DNA of 64,000 nt from Photobacterium profundum. Lineage in GTDB: Bacteria; Pseudomonadota; Gammaproteobacteria; Enterobacterales; Vibrionaceae. Under the pieces are notes generated by a model. The model ran no database searches, was not told the DNA's origin, and saw only the letters and a program-made list of their open reading frames with translations. This document shows, one piece after another, positions 36,920 to 45,853 of this stretch. A program made the translations under genes and the position numbers. Where the stretch lies: the NCBI RefSeq assembly GCF_003026285.1, contig NZ_PYOD01000007.1, positions 143,519-207,518 of the forward strand. Reading direction: 5' to 3'. Positions within the stretch are counted from its first letter, which is position 1, and every line of letters begins with the position of its first letter.

Positions 36920-37828
36920 TTAAAGGCTTTCAATTGCATCTGCAATCATTTTTTCAATCTCTTTCACCACTGGGTGCTGGTAACATGCCCGGTGATATTG
37001 AATGCCGACATCGTAGCTCATTTTATGCCCATTTAATAAAATAGGATGCCGGCGTACTCCACAAGGCAGCATACCGTCATCGATATGAAAACACACAAAA
37101 GCGTAGGGACTCACTTTTACGCATTGCAAGGCTGAAAATACCGACGCAACGGTGAGTTTTTGTGTTAACGCTATCCCTGTTTGTTTCTTTAGTCTTGCAT
37201 AATATGAGTTGTCATCCAGTGTCCCCATCGAGACCCGTACTGTATCGATGTGCTCTAAATCAGTTAACTCGATGGTTGCATTACTTGCTAAAGAGTGGCA
37301 TTCCGATACATAGAGGTATAGCGCTAAGCTTCCTACTTTACGCTCAACAATGCGTTCACTGACATCGTTTGGGTAGCCCGAAATACCAACGGATAAAGTG
37401 CCTGACTTAGGGTGTTCAACACCTTCTAAAGACCAATCTACCATCGAAATTTTAGGGTGGTGCTCTGGCGAAGATAAACCTTGTAAAAGAGGGACGGTTA
37501 ATAAGGTACTTAAAGCGCTTGGGGCATAAAAAACAAAATCAAAATTAACATTATCACCAGTAAAAGATTGTGATAGCTGCTGGGCTTGCTCTAACTGGTC
37601 TAATGGTTCTTTCACTATCGACAAAAGCTGTGTCATAAACAGTGTTGGTTCATAGATACCTTTCGTCGCAATAAACAGTTCATTTGAAAAAATATCCCTA
37701 CAATCAGCAAGGTGCCGATTGAATGTTGCTCGGCTGATATTCAATGTATGACACACTTTCACTTGCGATTTTTGTTCTAGAAGTAAGTCCAAAAACCGAT
37801 AAAGATTCAGATCCATTGTGTTTTTCAA
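36920..37828 (-). CDS. LysR-family transcription regulator
   Basis: This 302-residue protein has an N-terminal winged helix-turn-helix (residues about 6-65, LLEQKSQVKVCHTLNISRATFNRHLADCRDIF), a linker helix, and a LysR substrate-binding domain from about residue 90 to the end. The HTH is somewhat divergent from the classical LysR consensus. It is convergent with the DUF1254 gene and divergent from the barrel gene at 38010, so the most likely target is the divergent promoter region 37829-38009. The ligand is unknown. Confidence 0.83.
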   Translation of the reverse strand: MKNTMDLNLYRFLDLLLEQKSQVKVCHTLNISRATFNRHLADCRDIFSNELFIATKGIYEPTLFMTQLLSIVKEPLDQLEQAQQLSQSFTGDNVNFDFVFYAPSALSTLLTVPLLQGLSSPEHHPKISMVDWSLEGVEHPKSGTLSVGISGYPNDVSERIVERKVGSLALYLYVSECHSLASNATIELTDLEHIDTVRVSMGTLDDNSYYARLKKQTGIALTQKLTVASVFSALQCVKVSPYAFVCFHIDDGMLPCGVRRHPILLNGHKMSYDVGIQYHRACYQHPVVKEIEKMIADAIESL

Positions 37829-38009
37829 ATACAGCTCCTCTTGCTAATAATCGGTGTTTCCATTGAAAACTCAGTCACCGCTAAGTAAGTGTATCAAAAT
37901 CAATGTTAGTTCAGTTTAAGCCTGCAGCATTTATGAGAACCATGAATGTCATAAATGAACGTTTATCTGCGATATCTTTTTGCTTATTTGCCGTAGACGA
38001 GTAGCTCAA

Positions 38010-38555
38010 TTGAAAATACGACTTAGCGCTTTGATTCTTTGCTCCTTGCCCACGGTTTCACCTGTTCTATCTGCGACCTATGAAGACGCTCCTTTCATTT
38101 CCGCAGGTGTTACTTTCATTGATGATCTTGAAGTCGCAACTATAGAGTTGGGGGCAGAAGTTGCTCCCAATATCAATTGGTCTATCGGCTATAGTAGCTC
38201 TGTGGGGGAGTCGGTTACCGAGGATGAAGTCACTTTAAATGAAACCCGAAAGCTATCTTGGGGAATTCATACTGCGCTGGGGTACGAGATGAAGTTGGCA
38301 CCTTATCTAACGGTTACACCGCGAATAGGGCTTAATTATAATCAAGTCGATGTTGAATATTTTGACCATGAGGTAGGAGAGATCATCGAGTCGGTTAATC
38401 ATGATCAGCTTGCGCCAACACTGGGGCTTAAAATTGATATTGGTTCGCTCGGTATTATATCTGATTTCTATAAGGTAGATTCAGAGCAAGCCAATAAGGT
38501 AGCACCAGATAGCGAACATATTGCGACTAGAATTATGGCAACCTATAATTTTTAA
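38010..38555 (+). CDS. Small outer-membrane barrel protein (paralogue of the one at 34608)
   Basis: This protein of about 181 residues begins with a basic/hydrophobic signal peptide (KIRLSALILCSLPTVSPVLSA). It has a barrel-like body ending MATYNF. It resembles the 34608 gene in length, strand pattern and sequence. No ATG is available at the N-terminus: TTG at 38010 gives a well-formed signal peptide, and TTG at 37980 would add ten residues. The start therefore remains uncertain. It is divergent from the LysR gene, which may regulate it. Confidence 0.65.
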   Translation: MKIRLSALILCSLPTVSPVLSATYEDAPFISAGVTFIDDLEVATIELGAEVAPNINWSIGYSSSVGESVTEDEVTLNETRKLSWGIHTALGYEMKLAPYLTVTPRIGLNYNQVDVEYFDHEVGEIIESVNHDQLAPTLGLKIDIGSLGIISDFYKVDSEQANKVAPDSEHIATRIMATYNF

Positions 38556-38976
38556 TCGCTTATATTGCATTATTACTTATGTGATCCCTCCCTTGAGCAT
38601 TAGGCCCTTCTTCACAAGTTCTTGTACTGTGCCTTTCCTATTGACCAAACTAACACTAAGGTAATGATAAGTTAGGTGGCTATGGTGCCACTTAATCTCA
38701 GGAATAATTATCGCTTTATACGAGGTAGGCATGCGACAGAGGTTTTTGCTTCGGTGTTGCCAATGTTGCTGAATTTCATAGCATATTATACTAATGCGAT
38801 AGTTAATGAATAAATTATGGTCTGTGACGTTGCGGCAAACGAATAAATAATAGACCCGTATTTCAATGAAATTCCTGATCGAATGTTGATTATGTATACA
38901 GAGTTATACGCAAAGCGTATCGATGGTATCGATAGAGAACAGTATATGGGATTATTAAAAGAATTAAGCAAGACGA
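38556..38976. other. Intergenic region before the phosphorelay cassette
   Basis: No gene is supported in these 421 bases. One hairpin is clear: TTAGGTGGC / GCCACTTAA with a TATGGT loop at 38672-38695 (one G-U pair), without a T-run. The right part is A/T-rich and probably holds the promoter of the XRE-type gene, but I could not pick a convincing -35/-10 pair. Confidence 0.5.
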
Positions 38977-39942
38977 ATGGAAAGCGTTATGACACCGACA
39001 AGTTGCTCTTATTCAAAAGAAAAAAAACATAATGTCTTTGCGATGTTTTTGAAACATCTGCGACAAAGTAACGAATTATCTCAAGAACAGCTTTGTTTGT
39101 ATTTACGCCAACATAGTAGTCTATTCTACAATCTTGATACCATAACAGTGAGCCGCTGGGAGCGAAGCGTTAATATTCCATCACTAGCAAAACAAGCTGA
39201 AATTGTTGAGCTGTATGATAATGAACTGACCAGTATTTATCGCCATGATCCTCAATTTTTGGAGGAGTGCAGTTCATTAGTTTCAATTCCGAATCAGAGT
39301 CGGTTCAAATCCTCTCATCCCTATTACACGAATGATAATTACGACATTCAAGTCATTGATATTAAAGATGACAGCTTTTATATCATGCTGAAAATGATTC
39401 TGCGTTATGAAAATAATCCAAGTCTTGTTCTAAAATTGCCTCTAGCGGAGTTTGATGGGCTTAAGGATTTAAAAATCCATGTTGCCAATGCATTCAATGA
39501 TCAGATTATAGGGCACGCTCTCTATATCGAAACGTCTTCTCAATATGTATTGGAATTGGTGAACATCAAGAGCGATTTAAATGAGATCGTTACTCGAAGC
39601 CCTAAAAAACTGCCCGATACGATGTTAGTGCTGTCGTCAGCTGGTGCAACGAAAGAGGTAGAGAATAGTATTATGTCTACCTACATTAATCGTTTCGTTA
39701 ACCAAAAAAATTTACGTTACCTTTGCTTTAGTGTGTGTGATGAAGGGTTCATCAAGAAGCTTAATGCTGCAAAATTAGATGCCTTTAAGGTGAGAACCAT
39801 ACAGTTAGAAGACAAAACGGTAGCGATACACTCTTTCTTGCTGAGTCGCTCAGAATTGATGGCGAACCGTTTTCTACTGAAACTTGCCGTAATCTCGCCA
39901 AAACAGCTAGTAGACTTTCTCAATATCAAAGGTAAGGGATAA
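38977..39942 (+). CDS. XRE-type HTH regulator with unknown C-terminal domain
   Basis: This 321-residue protein has an N-terminal XRE-like helix-turn-helix region (about residues 20-80, with LRQSNELSQEQLCLYLRQ...DTITVSRWERSVNIPSLAKQAEIVELY). The domain of about 220 residues that follows I cannot assign. The ATG at 38989 (MTPTS) is an alternative start, preceded by GGAAAG. The gene lies 5 bases before a REC-EAL gene, so it is the first member of a four-gene signalling cassette. As the only DNA-binding component it may be the transcriptional output or the autoregulator of the cassette. Confidence 0.8.
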   Translation: MESVMTPTSCSYSKEKKHNVFAMFLKHLRQSNELSQEQLCLYLRQHSSLFYNLDTITVSRWERSVNIPSLAKQAEIVELYDNELTSIYRHDPQFLEECSSLVSIPNQSRFKSSHPYYTNDNYDIQVIDIKDDSFYIMLKMILRYENNPSLVLKLPLAEFDGLKDLKIHVANAFNDQIIGHALYIETSSQYVLELVNIKSDLNEIVTRSPKKLPDTMLVLSSAGATKEVENSIMSTYINRFVNQKNLRYLCFSVCDEGFIKKLNAAKLDAFKVRTIQLEDKTVAIHSFLLSRSELMANRFLLKLAVISPKQLVDFLNIKGKG

Positions 39943-39947
39943 CCACC

Positions 39948-41168
39948 GTGAAAATATTGATTGTTGACGATCAAACGTTTATTAGGGAAGCAATTAAAAG
40001 CGAATTGGCCAGTGTGGATCCCCTACAAAAATTTATTTTTTTTGAGGCTGATTGCGGAAATTCAGCCATCGCGTTACTTGAACAATCAGCATTAAATACT
40101 GAACCTGAATTTGATCTCATCATTACCGATCTTAAAATGGAAAATGGTGATGGCCTTGCGATCATCAATTATATGGCAACGACAAAAAGTAAAAATATCC
40201 CTTTGGTTATCGTTAGCTCGTCTGATCAACGAACCTTAGATCTGATCGGTAATATAACGAACAGCTTTAACCTTAATCTTATTGGGGTTTTTCAAAAGCC
40301 GTTAAATATTAATGAAGTACTCACTTTAGTGAACACTAAACAGTTTTTAGCCCATGAGGTGCCGGAATCTAAAGCGGAGCAGACCAATTGTAACAGCGCC
40401 AATATTGCTTCTTTGCTCAATGAAGATAATTTATTTCTCTGTTATCAACCAAAGGTCGATATTAAATCTAACAAGCTTATCGGCTTTGAAGTGCTATCAC
40501 GGTTAACGATTCAAGGCGACGGCTTTATCTACCCTGATAAATTTATCCCTCTGATCGAGCAAGCTGGACTTAATTGTCAATTTACTAAGTTGGTACTTGA
40601 TCAGGCGATTTCTCATTGGCAACTGTTCCCAGCGTTAAAGCGGTACGGTTTGTCTATTAATATCAGCGCTAGCGACCTTTTGTCTGAAGAGCTCATTAAT
40701 CACTTGATTGCTAAACATTTAGCGGCGAGTGATATTCAGCTTATGTTGGAGCTAACAGAGTCACAACACACTATTAATCAAGAGCGTTCTTTGCAAGCTA
40801 TTGCTAAATTGATCATTAATGATATTCCGATCTCTCTTGATGATTTTGGTAAAAGCTACTCCACCTTCGATAGGCTTGACAGTATTCCGTTTGAAGAAAT
40901 CAAAATAGATAAAGACTTTGTTTCGGATCTCGACTCCAACCTTCAGCATCAAGCCATTGTTGAATCCACGATTGCTTTAGCGAAAAAACTCAATGTTAAA
41001 GTGGTTGCAGAAGGGGTAGAAACGTTAGGCGTACTGAATCGATTACAGCTATTAGGTTGCCATACTGCGCAAGGGTATTACTTTAGCCCACCAATAGAAG
41101 GGCGTTATTTAATGACGTGGGTAAATGACTATAACCGTCAAGGTGAGGTTCAAAATGCTAACCACTAG
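39948..41168 (+). CDS. REC-EAL response regulator, cyclic di-GMP phosphodiesterase
   Basis: This 406-residue regulator has an N-terminal receiver (residues 1-125: acidic VDDQ, phosphoacceptor D61 in ITDLKM, K117 in FQKPL) and a C-terminal EAL domain (about 158-395). Catalytic features are all visible: EVL (E181), NISASD, LELTES, the DDFG pair, KIDKDFV and EGVE. It should therefore hydrolyse c-di-GMP to pGpG under phosphorylation control. The start is a GTG preceded by AAGGGA. It overlaps the HPt gene by 14 bases. Domain order resembles VieA but without its C-terminal HTH; here a separate XRE protein is encoded next to it. Confidence 0.93.
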   Translation: MKILIVDDQTFIREAIKSELASVDPLQKFIFFEADCGNSAIALLEQSALNTEPEFDLIITDLKMENGDGLAIINYMATTKSKNIPLVIVSSSDQRTLDLIGNITNSFNLNLIGVFQKPLNINEVLTLVNTKQFLAHEVPESKAEQTNCNSANIASLLNEDNLFLCYQPKVDIKSNKLIGFEVLSRLTIQGDGFIYPDKFIPLIEQAGLNCQFTKLVLDQAISHWQLFPALKRYGLSINISASDLLSEELINHLIAKHLAASDIQLMLELTESQHTINQERSLQAIAKLIINDIPISLDDFGKSYSTFDRLDSIPFEEIKIDKDFVSDLDSNLQHQAIVESTIALAKKLNVKVVAEGVETLGVLNRLQLLGCHTAQGYYFSPPIEGRYLMTWVNDYNRQGEVQNANH

Positions 41169-41463
41169 CCCATGTATCCATGCCAAATTAATGTCATTCT
41201 TTAATCACTATTCTGAAGAGAACAAACGACATCTGCATAACGTGTTAACAGAAGAGCTTGATATGCTGTTCACTCAAACGGTGGCGTTAGACAGTACACA
41301 GAGTGTTGAGCTTTTGGCTCTGCAGCACAAGCTTAAAGGGATTTGTCGTTACCTGAATATTGAAAATGACATGATTAAGTTAGCAAGAGATACCAAGAGA
41401 GAATTGACTGCTAATACCCTTACTTTACAACAACTACTAAATGATATTGCAAGTGAGATTTAG
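41155..41463 (+). CDS. Stand-alone HPt phosphotransfer protein
   Basis: This 102-residue, all-helical protein carries LLALQHKLKGICRYLNI, the HPt motif, with the likely phosphorylated histidine at H58. Size and content match single-domain histidine phosphotransfer proteins. The ATG at 41155 is preceded by AGGTGAGG; upstream in-frame starts lie inside the REC-EAL gene. It overlaps the genes on both sides (14 and 23 bases), so production is probably coupled to both the regulator and the hybrid kinase. It would carry phosphate from the kinase's receiver to the REC-EAL protein. Confidence 0.82.
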   Translation: MLTTSPCIHAKLMSFFNHYSEENKRHLHNVLTEELDMLFTQTVALDSTQSVELLALQHKLKGICRYLNIENDMIKLARDTKRELTANTLTLQQLLNDIASEI

Positions 41464-43501
41464 TCGGGTTGCTTGTATTGTGCTGTTGATAGGTTTCGTT
41501 GTTACGACGCTGATTAATACCGCATTATGGAATTATTTTCAGAATGAGCTAGATAAACAGTATCAATATAAATCTGATATTGTATTAGATTCCTCAAGAG
41601 ATACGTTGATTCAGCACCGTATTATTACGGATGCATTACGTGCACTTTTTAACGCTTCTGATGAGATATCTGAAGTGGAGTTTTCGCGGTTTGCCAAAAA
41701 TTTATTAAAAATTAAATCGGCAGTTGGTTTCACTCTGAATCCGGATTTAACGCCAGTGCTAATATCTGATTCCGCATTTAAATCTGCGATAGAAAAAGGT
41801 AAAGCAGCAACAGATGAGAACGGTAACATCACTTTCATAATCGACAATTTTTCATCAATAGTGATGAAAATTGATGCACCTAAAATGCCCTATATCGTTT
41901 ACGCAGTGTCTCATCAAGAGATCCAGCAGCGTTTAGATCAGTATAGCGATGTGTGTGCTCGCGTTACATTCAATGATAAAACGCTATCTAATCGTGGATG
42001 TAATAAGGAGCAAAACTGGACCGAGATGTTTGGTTTTCATGCAGAGCAATTTATTGATCTGCCTGAATATGGTACGAGCTTTAACTTAACCGTTGATTAT
42101 GTACCGACGAAGAGGGAGTTATTAGGTATAAGCTTGCTTATTTTAGTGATTACATTGCTTGGTCTTAGCTTGTCGGTTTTATTTTTTATTCTTGTACAAC
42201 ATCGGATCAATATAAATAAACAGCGTATTGAAACAAATTCCAAGTTTGCCCTACTGTCTACCCTTAATCATGAGATCAGAACACCGATTAATGCCGTATT
42301 GGGTTATGCCAACATGCTTAACAATATGGCTTGCGATGATGCACAAAGGCAAAAGACGGTAGAGAAAATTATCTGGTCGGCGAACCTGCTGAACAGTGTC
42401 GCACAAAACACCCTCACTTATACCAAAGCATCTTCAGGTAGCTTGACGCTCTATTATGAGAAAGTCGATTTGATTGAGTTCCTGTATAAGATTGATGATT
42501 ATTACCAAGCGTTTGGTAGCACCCATAAAAAACAGTTAATGCTAAACCTTAGGGATGCGACGCCACCACACATTCTGTTAGACACAACCAAATTTTTTCA
42601 ATTGACCACCAACCTTGTTAACAACGCCTTTAAATACAGTAGCGGTGATACTGTTATTTTAGATGTTAAAGTTAAGGTGATTAAAGATGTTGCTAGTCGG
42701 TGTAATGCCGCGGTGTGTTCGCAAGTGGATGGTTTCATTCGGGTTGCAGTAAGAGACTTTGGCAAAGGAATGTCAGCGGCATCTCAGCAAGCGTTAAGTA
42801 AGCCATTTACCACTGATGACAGTTCGCCTACAGCATTAAAATCAGGTGTTGGCATCGGCTTATATACGTGTAAAACAGTGATCGAAAGTGTGGGTGGCGC
42901 AATCAAAATCCGCAGCCGAAAAGGAAAGGGCACCTTAGTGATATTTCACTTTCCCTACCGCGTTTGTTCGGAAACTGAAGAGCACCTTCTTGTGTCGCAA
43001 GATAAAGAGGCACCCACGCAGCAACATGATAGGCCGTTACAGGTACATACTGCTCAGTTTATTGAGCAAGCACATAAACCACAAAGCACGGTAATTAAAC
43101 GCCAAGGGCGCGTATTGCTGGTGGATGATAACCGCTTTAACTTAGAAGTATGTAAGGCGATGCTTGAAGACGAAGGCTTTGACGTTACCACCGCAGAAAA
43201 CGAACGAGAGGTTTTCTCTGCAATGGCAGCACTGAGTGACAGTAGTGTCACGTGTAATGACGAAGCCGTATACGATGAGCTAATCATCTTAATGGACTAC
43301 ATGCTAGCAGAAACCGATGGCTTCACGCTGATTGAATCGATGAAAGCTAAGGGCTACCGCCAACAGCATTATTTTATCTTATCAGCCCATACTGAAGATG
43401 AAATCCAGAAGGTTAAAACGTTTGCTGATATAGCATTTCTTCAAAAGCCGTTAGATATTCAATTGCTTAAGCAAAAGTTACCTATAGGTACAATGGTTTA
43501 A
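41441..43501 (+). CDS. Membrane hybrid sensor histidine kinase (CHASE-like sensor)
   Basis: This 686-residue inner-membrane kinase has TM1 at about 9-30, a periplasmic sensor region (about 31-227) and TM2 at about 228-252. Phosphoacceptor H277 is in LNHEIRTPINA. The ATPase domain (about 375-505) has NLVNNAFKYS, RDFGKGMS and SGVGIGLYTCK. The C-terminal receiver (about 555-680) has acidic VDD and phosphoacceptor D619. The sensor's RALFNASDEISEVEFSRFAK resembles CHASE domains. The ATG at 41441 lies inside the HPt gene and has no obvious Shine-Dalgarno, so translation may be coupled. With HPt and REC-EAL it completes a His-Asp-His-Asp relay. Confidence 0.93.
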   Translation: MILQVRFSRVACIVLLIGFVVTTLINTALWNYFQNELDKQYQYKSDIVLDSSRDTLIQHRIITDALRALFNASDEISEVEFSRFAKNLLKIKSAVGFTLNPDLTPVLISDSAFKSAIEKGKAATDENGNITFIIDNFSSIVMKIDAPKMPYIVYAVSHQEIQQRLDQYSDVCARVTFNDKTLSNRGCNKEQNWTEMFGFHAEQFIDLPEYGTSFNLTVDYVPTKRELLGISLLILVITLLGLSLSVLFFILVQHRININKQRIETNSKFALLSTLNHEIRTPINAVLGYANMLNNMACDDAQRQKTVEKIIWSANLLNSVAQNTLTYTKASSGSLTLYYEKVDLIEFLYKIDDYYQAFGSTHKKQLMLNLRDATPPHILLDTTKFFQLTTNLVNNAFKYSSGDTVILDVKVKVIKDVASRCNAAVCSQVDGFIRVAVRDFGKGMSAASQQALSKPFTTDDSSPTALKSGVGIGLYTCKTVIESVGGAIKIRSRKGKGTLVIFHFPYRVCSETEEHLLVSQDKEAPTQQHDRPLQVHTAQFIEQAHKPQSTVIKRQGRVLLVDDNRFNLEVCKAMLEDEGFDVTTAENEREVFSAMAALSDSSVTCNDEAVYDELIILMDYMLAETDGFTLIESMKAKGYRQQHYFILSAHTEDEIQKVKTFADIAFLQKPLDIQLLKQKLPIGTMV

Positions 43502-43560
43502 ATAGAAATCACACGTCATCCCATTTATGATGAAATCAGTTTAATTAATAAGTCTTCCTC

Positions 43561-45273
43561 ATGTCAGCGACTACCTCTTTTTACGACCAAAATACGACAA
43601 TGCTCTGTGAGCAATACAACTCTCTAGCATTTGAAGCGGTACACCAAAACTGGAAGGCATTCTGGCCGCATAAAGGCGACAGAGTTCTCGATGTTGGTGC
43701 TGGCAGTGGGCGTGATACGAAGTGGATGGCTGAACAAGGCTGTGAAATCATTGCGCTTGAACCTTGTGACTCTTTTCGTAAGGTTGGTAGTGCATATACA
43801 GGGGCTGCTGTCACGTGGTTAGACGACGCACTGCCCGCATTAAGCAAAACTGAAAATCTTGGAATGCGTTTTGACCTTATATTGGTTAGCGCAGTTTGGA
43901 TGCATCTTGCCCCTAGTCACAGAGAGCGTGCCTTTCGTAAACTCTCCAACTTGTTAGCCTCGAATGGCAGACTTGTCATCACTCTCCGCCACGGTGAATT
44001 TAACGATTCACGCCGAAATTATGGTGTGTCTGTCGAAGAATTAGAGCAGTTCGCTAAAAACAGCGCTTTGTTGGTTCGCCATATCAGTAGTAGTGATGAC
44101 TCATTTAACCGCGATGGTGTGCATTGGCAAACCGTTGTTATGAGTTTGCCCGATGACGGATCTGGCGATCTTAAACGAGTACGGCACATTATTGTGAACG
44201 ACAACAAAGTCGCAACGTATAAATTGGCGTTACTCAGAACCTTATTACGTGTGGCCGATGCCCATGCTGGTGCTGTTATTGATCGTAGCGATGGCAAAGT
44301 TACGATTTCTGCCGGCTTGGTCGCCCTTTATTGGATACGTCAGTTTAAGCGATTAATTGATATTAATATTGGCGGTGTTGGAGGCATTCAGCAAAGTGCA
44401 AATAGCAGCAAAGGGCTGGGATTTGTTAAAGATGATGGTTGGAATCAACTGAAGCATTTAGTCGCAGATGATTTAACCATCGGTGCGATGTTTTTGGGGG
44501 AAGAAGCAAAAGCACTACAAAAAACGTTTACTCATACTCTGGCTACGATTAAGAGCGGTCCAGTTACCTTCATTTATCAAGGTGACAAAAACAATCGATT
44601 ATTTGAGATAATTCCTCCCACGGTAAAACGTAAATCTTTGGATTCGTTAGTTATCGATAGTGAGTTCTTAAGTAGCTTTGGTTGCTTTGTATTAGATGAA
44701 AGTTTGTGGGAGTGCTTCCGCCTATATAACTTATGGATCGAGCCGCTGGTTGTGAACCAATGGATACTGGAGATGCAGCGATTTGAATTAAATCGTCAAC
44801 GTAATATTACGCTGCAAACCTACCATGATTGTTTAGTGTGGATAGATAAAGACCACGACACGAGGGATATACGTAAGCGGGTTGAACAATTACGCCAGCA
44901 AAGTGTAGATATACGCAGTGTATGGAGTGGGCGTAAGCTTAAAGGTGAATATCACGTTGATCATTGCCTTCCTTTTGCTTATTGGCCCAACAATGATAAA
45001 TGGAATTTGCTACCAACAACAGCTAGCGAGAACCTAAAAAAGAGCGACAAATTGCCGACAGCTTATCGCCTACAAGCCTCAAAACTTCGCATTCTGGATT
45101 GGTGGGATCTCGCTTGGGGGCAAGATGACGCACTACAAACACGTTTCTTTTCAGAAGCCGCTTTAACCTTGCCAAATATTCCACCGCAATGCCAAGACTT
45201 TGAACTTGTATTTGAAGCTATGGGGTTACAGGTAAGGGGAGTCAAAAGCAGATTATTAGTCGGTGAGTGGTGA
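43561..45273 (+). CDS. SAM-dependent methyltransferase fused to an HNH nuclease domain
   Basis: This 570-residue protein has an N-terminal class I methyltransferase (about 35-190; SAM-binding DVGAGSG at 44-50, IIALEPC, then LILVSAVWMHL). A middle region of about 240 residues I do not recognise. The C-terminal HNH nuclease has EYHVDHCLPF (H465, D467, H468), WNLLP (N482) and SENLKKSDKLP (N491). The HNH metal site therefore looks complete. The methyltransferase lacks an obvious DPPY/NPPY DNA-amino-methylase motif, so its substrate may not be DNA. The ATG has only a weak ribosome-binding site. It lies 59 bases after the hybrid kinase gene and 168 before the NUDIX gene. A modification/restriction-type role is inference. 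Confidence 0.85.
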   Translation: MSATTSFYDQNTTMLCEQYNSLAFEAVHQNWKAFWPHKGDRVLDVGAGSGRDTKWMAEQGCEIIALEPCDSFRKVGSAYTGAAVTWLDDALPALSKTENLGMRFDLILVSAVWMHLAPSHRERAFRKLSNLLASNGRLVITLRHGEFNDSRRNYGVSVEELEQFAKNSALLVRHISSSDDSFNRDGVHWQTVVMSLPDDGSGDLKRVRHIIVNDNKVATYKLALLRTLLRVADAHAGAVIDRSDGKVTISAGLVALYWIRQFKRLIDINIGGVGGIQQSANSSKGLGFVKDDGWNQLKHLVADDLTIGAMFLGEEAKALQKTFTHTLATIKSGPVTFIYQGDKNNRLFEIIPPTVKRKSLDSLVIDSEFLSSFGCFVLDESLWECFRLYNLWIEPLVVNQWILEMQRFELNRQRNITLQTYHDCLVWIDKDHDTRDIRKRVEQLRQQSVDIRSVWSGRKLKGEYHVDHCLPFAYWPNNDKWNLLPTTASENLKKSDKLPTAYRLQASKLRILDWWDLAWGQDDALQTRFFSEAALTLPNIPPQCQDFELVFEAMGLQVRGVKSRLLVGEW

Positions 45274-45441
45274 AGTTATGAGCTCTACGCTGTATACCTA
45301 ATATTGTGTCTATTAGAGCGTGGGATCGCCATGGAGTTTTCTTAGTTCTGCTTTTGAACATCAAACTTTTGAAACTGATTTTCTCGTGAAAATCCCTTAA
45401 AATAAACCTCTTAGTCCAGTTCCCCCAAAGTAGACTGTTAA

Positions 45442-45834
45442 ATGAAAAGTATTGAAGTAGTAGCAGCCATTATTCAACATAATGGCAAAACCTTATGTGT
45501 TCAGCGTGGCCCTGCAAAGTTTGATTACATCCATCATAAATTCGAGTTTCCAGGCGGGAAAGTAGAGGCTGGTGAAACCGGTGAACAAGCGATCATTCGT
45601 GAGCTGAAAGAGGAACTACACCTTGGTATCTCAAAAGCTGATTACTTCATGACTGTTGATCATACCTATCCAGATTTCCACATCACAATGCATGCGTACA
45701 TTTGTCCGGTAGAAAATCGAGATATTGTGCTAACAGAACATATAGATGCAAAATGGTTATCAATTGATGAATTGCCGCAATTAGATTGGGCGGCCGCTGA
45801 TGTGCCTTTTGTTGAAAAGTTAATGGCTAAGTAA
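45442..45834 (+). CDS. NUDIX (deoxy)nucleoside triphosphate pyrophosphohydrolase
   Basis: This 130-residue MutT-like enzyme would hydrolyse (d)NTPs or modified nucleotides to monophosphate and pyrophosphate. The Nudix box is present as GGKVEAGETGEQ followed by IIRELKEELHL: the G-x5-E-x7-REL-x-EE pattern is intact, with His replacing the last glycine, as in some members. A strand VVAAIIQ starts the fold. It lies 19 bases before the helicase gene, so the two are co-transcribed. Linkage to a nuclease-helicase suggests a dedicated nucleotide-processing role rather than general housekeeping MutT. Confidence 0.9.
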   Translation: MKSIEVVAAIIQHNGKTLCVQRGPAKFDYIHHKFEFPGGKVEAGETGEQAIIRELKEELHLGISKADYFMTVDHTYPDFHITMHAYICPVENRDIVLTEHIDAKWLSIDELPQLDWAAADVPFVEKLMAK

Positions 45835-45853
45835 GGCCCAAAAGGATCCAACT

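Noticed and set aside
45299..45441. A promoter for the NUDIX gene in the gap after the methyltransferase-HNH gene
   Set aside because: TTGAAA and TAAAAT-like hexamers are present but 23 bases apart, too far for a normal sigma-70 promoter.
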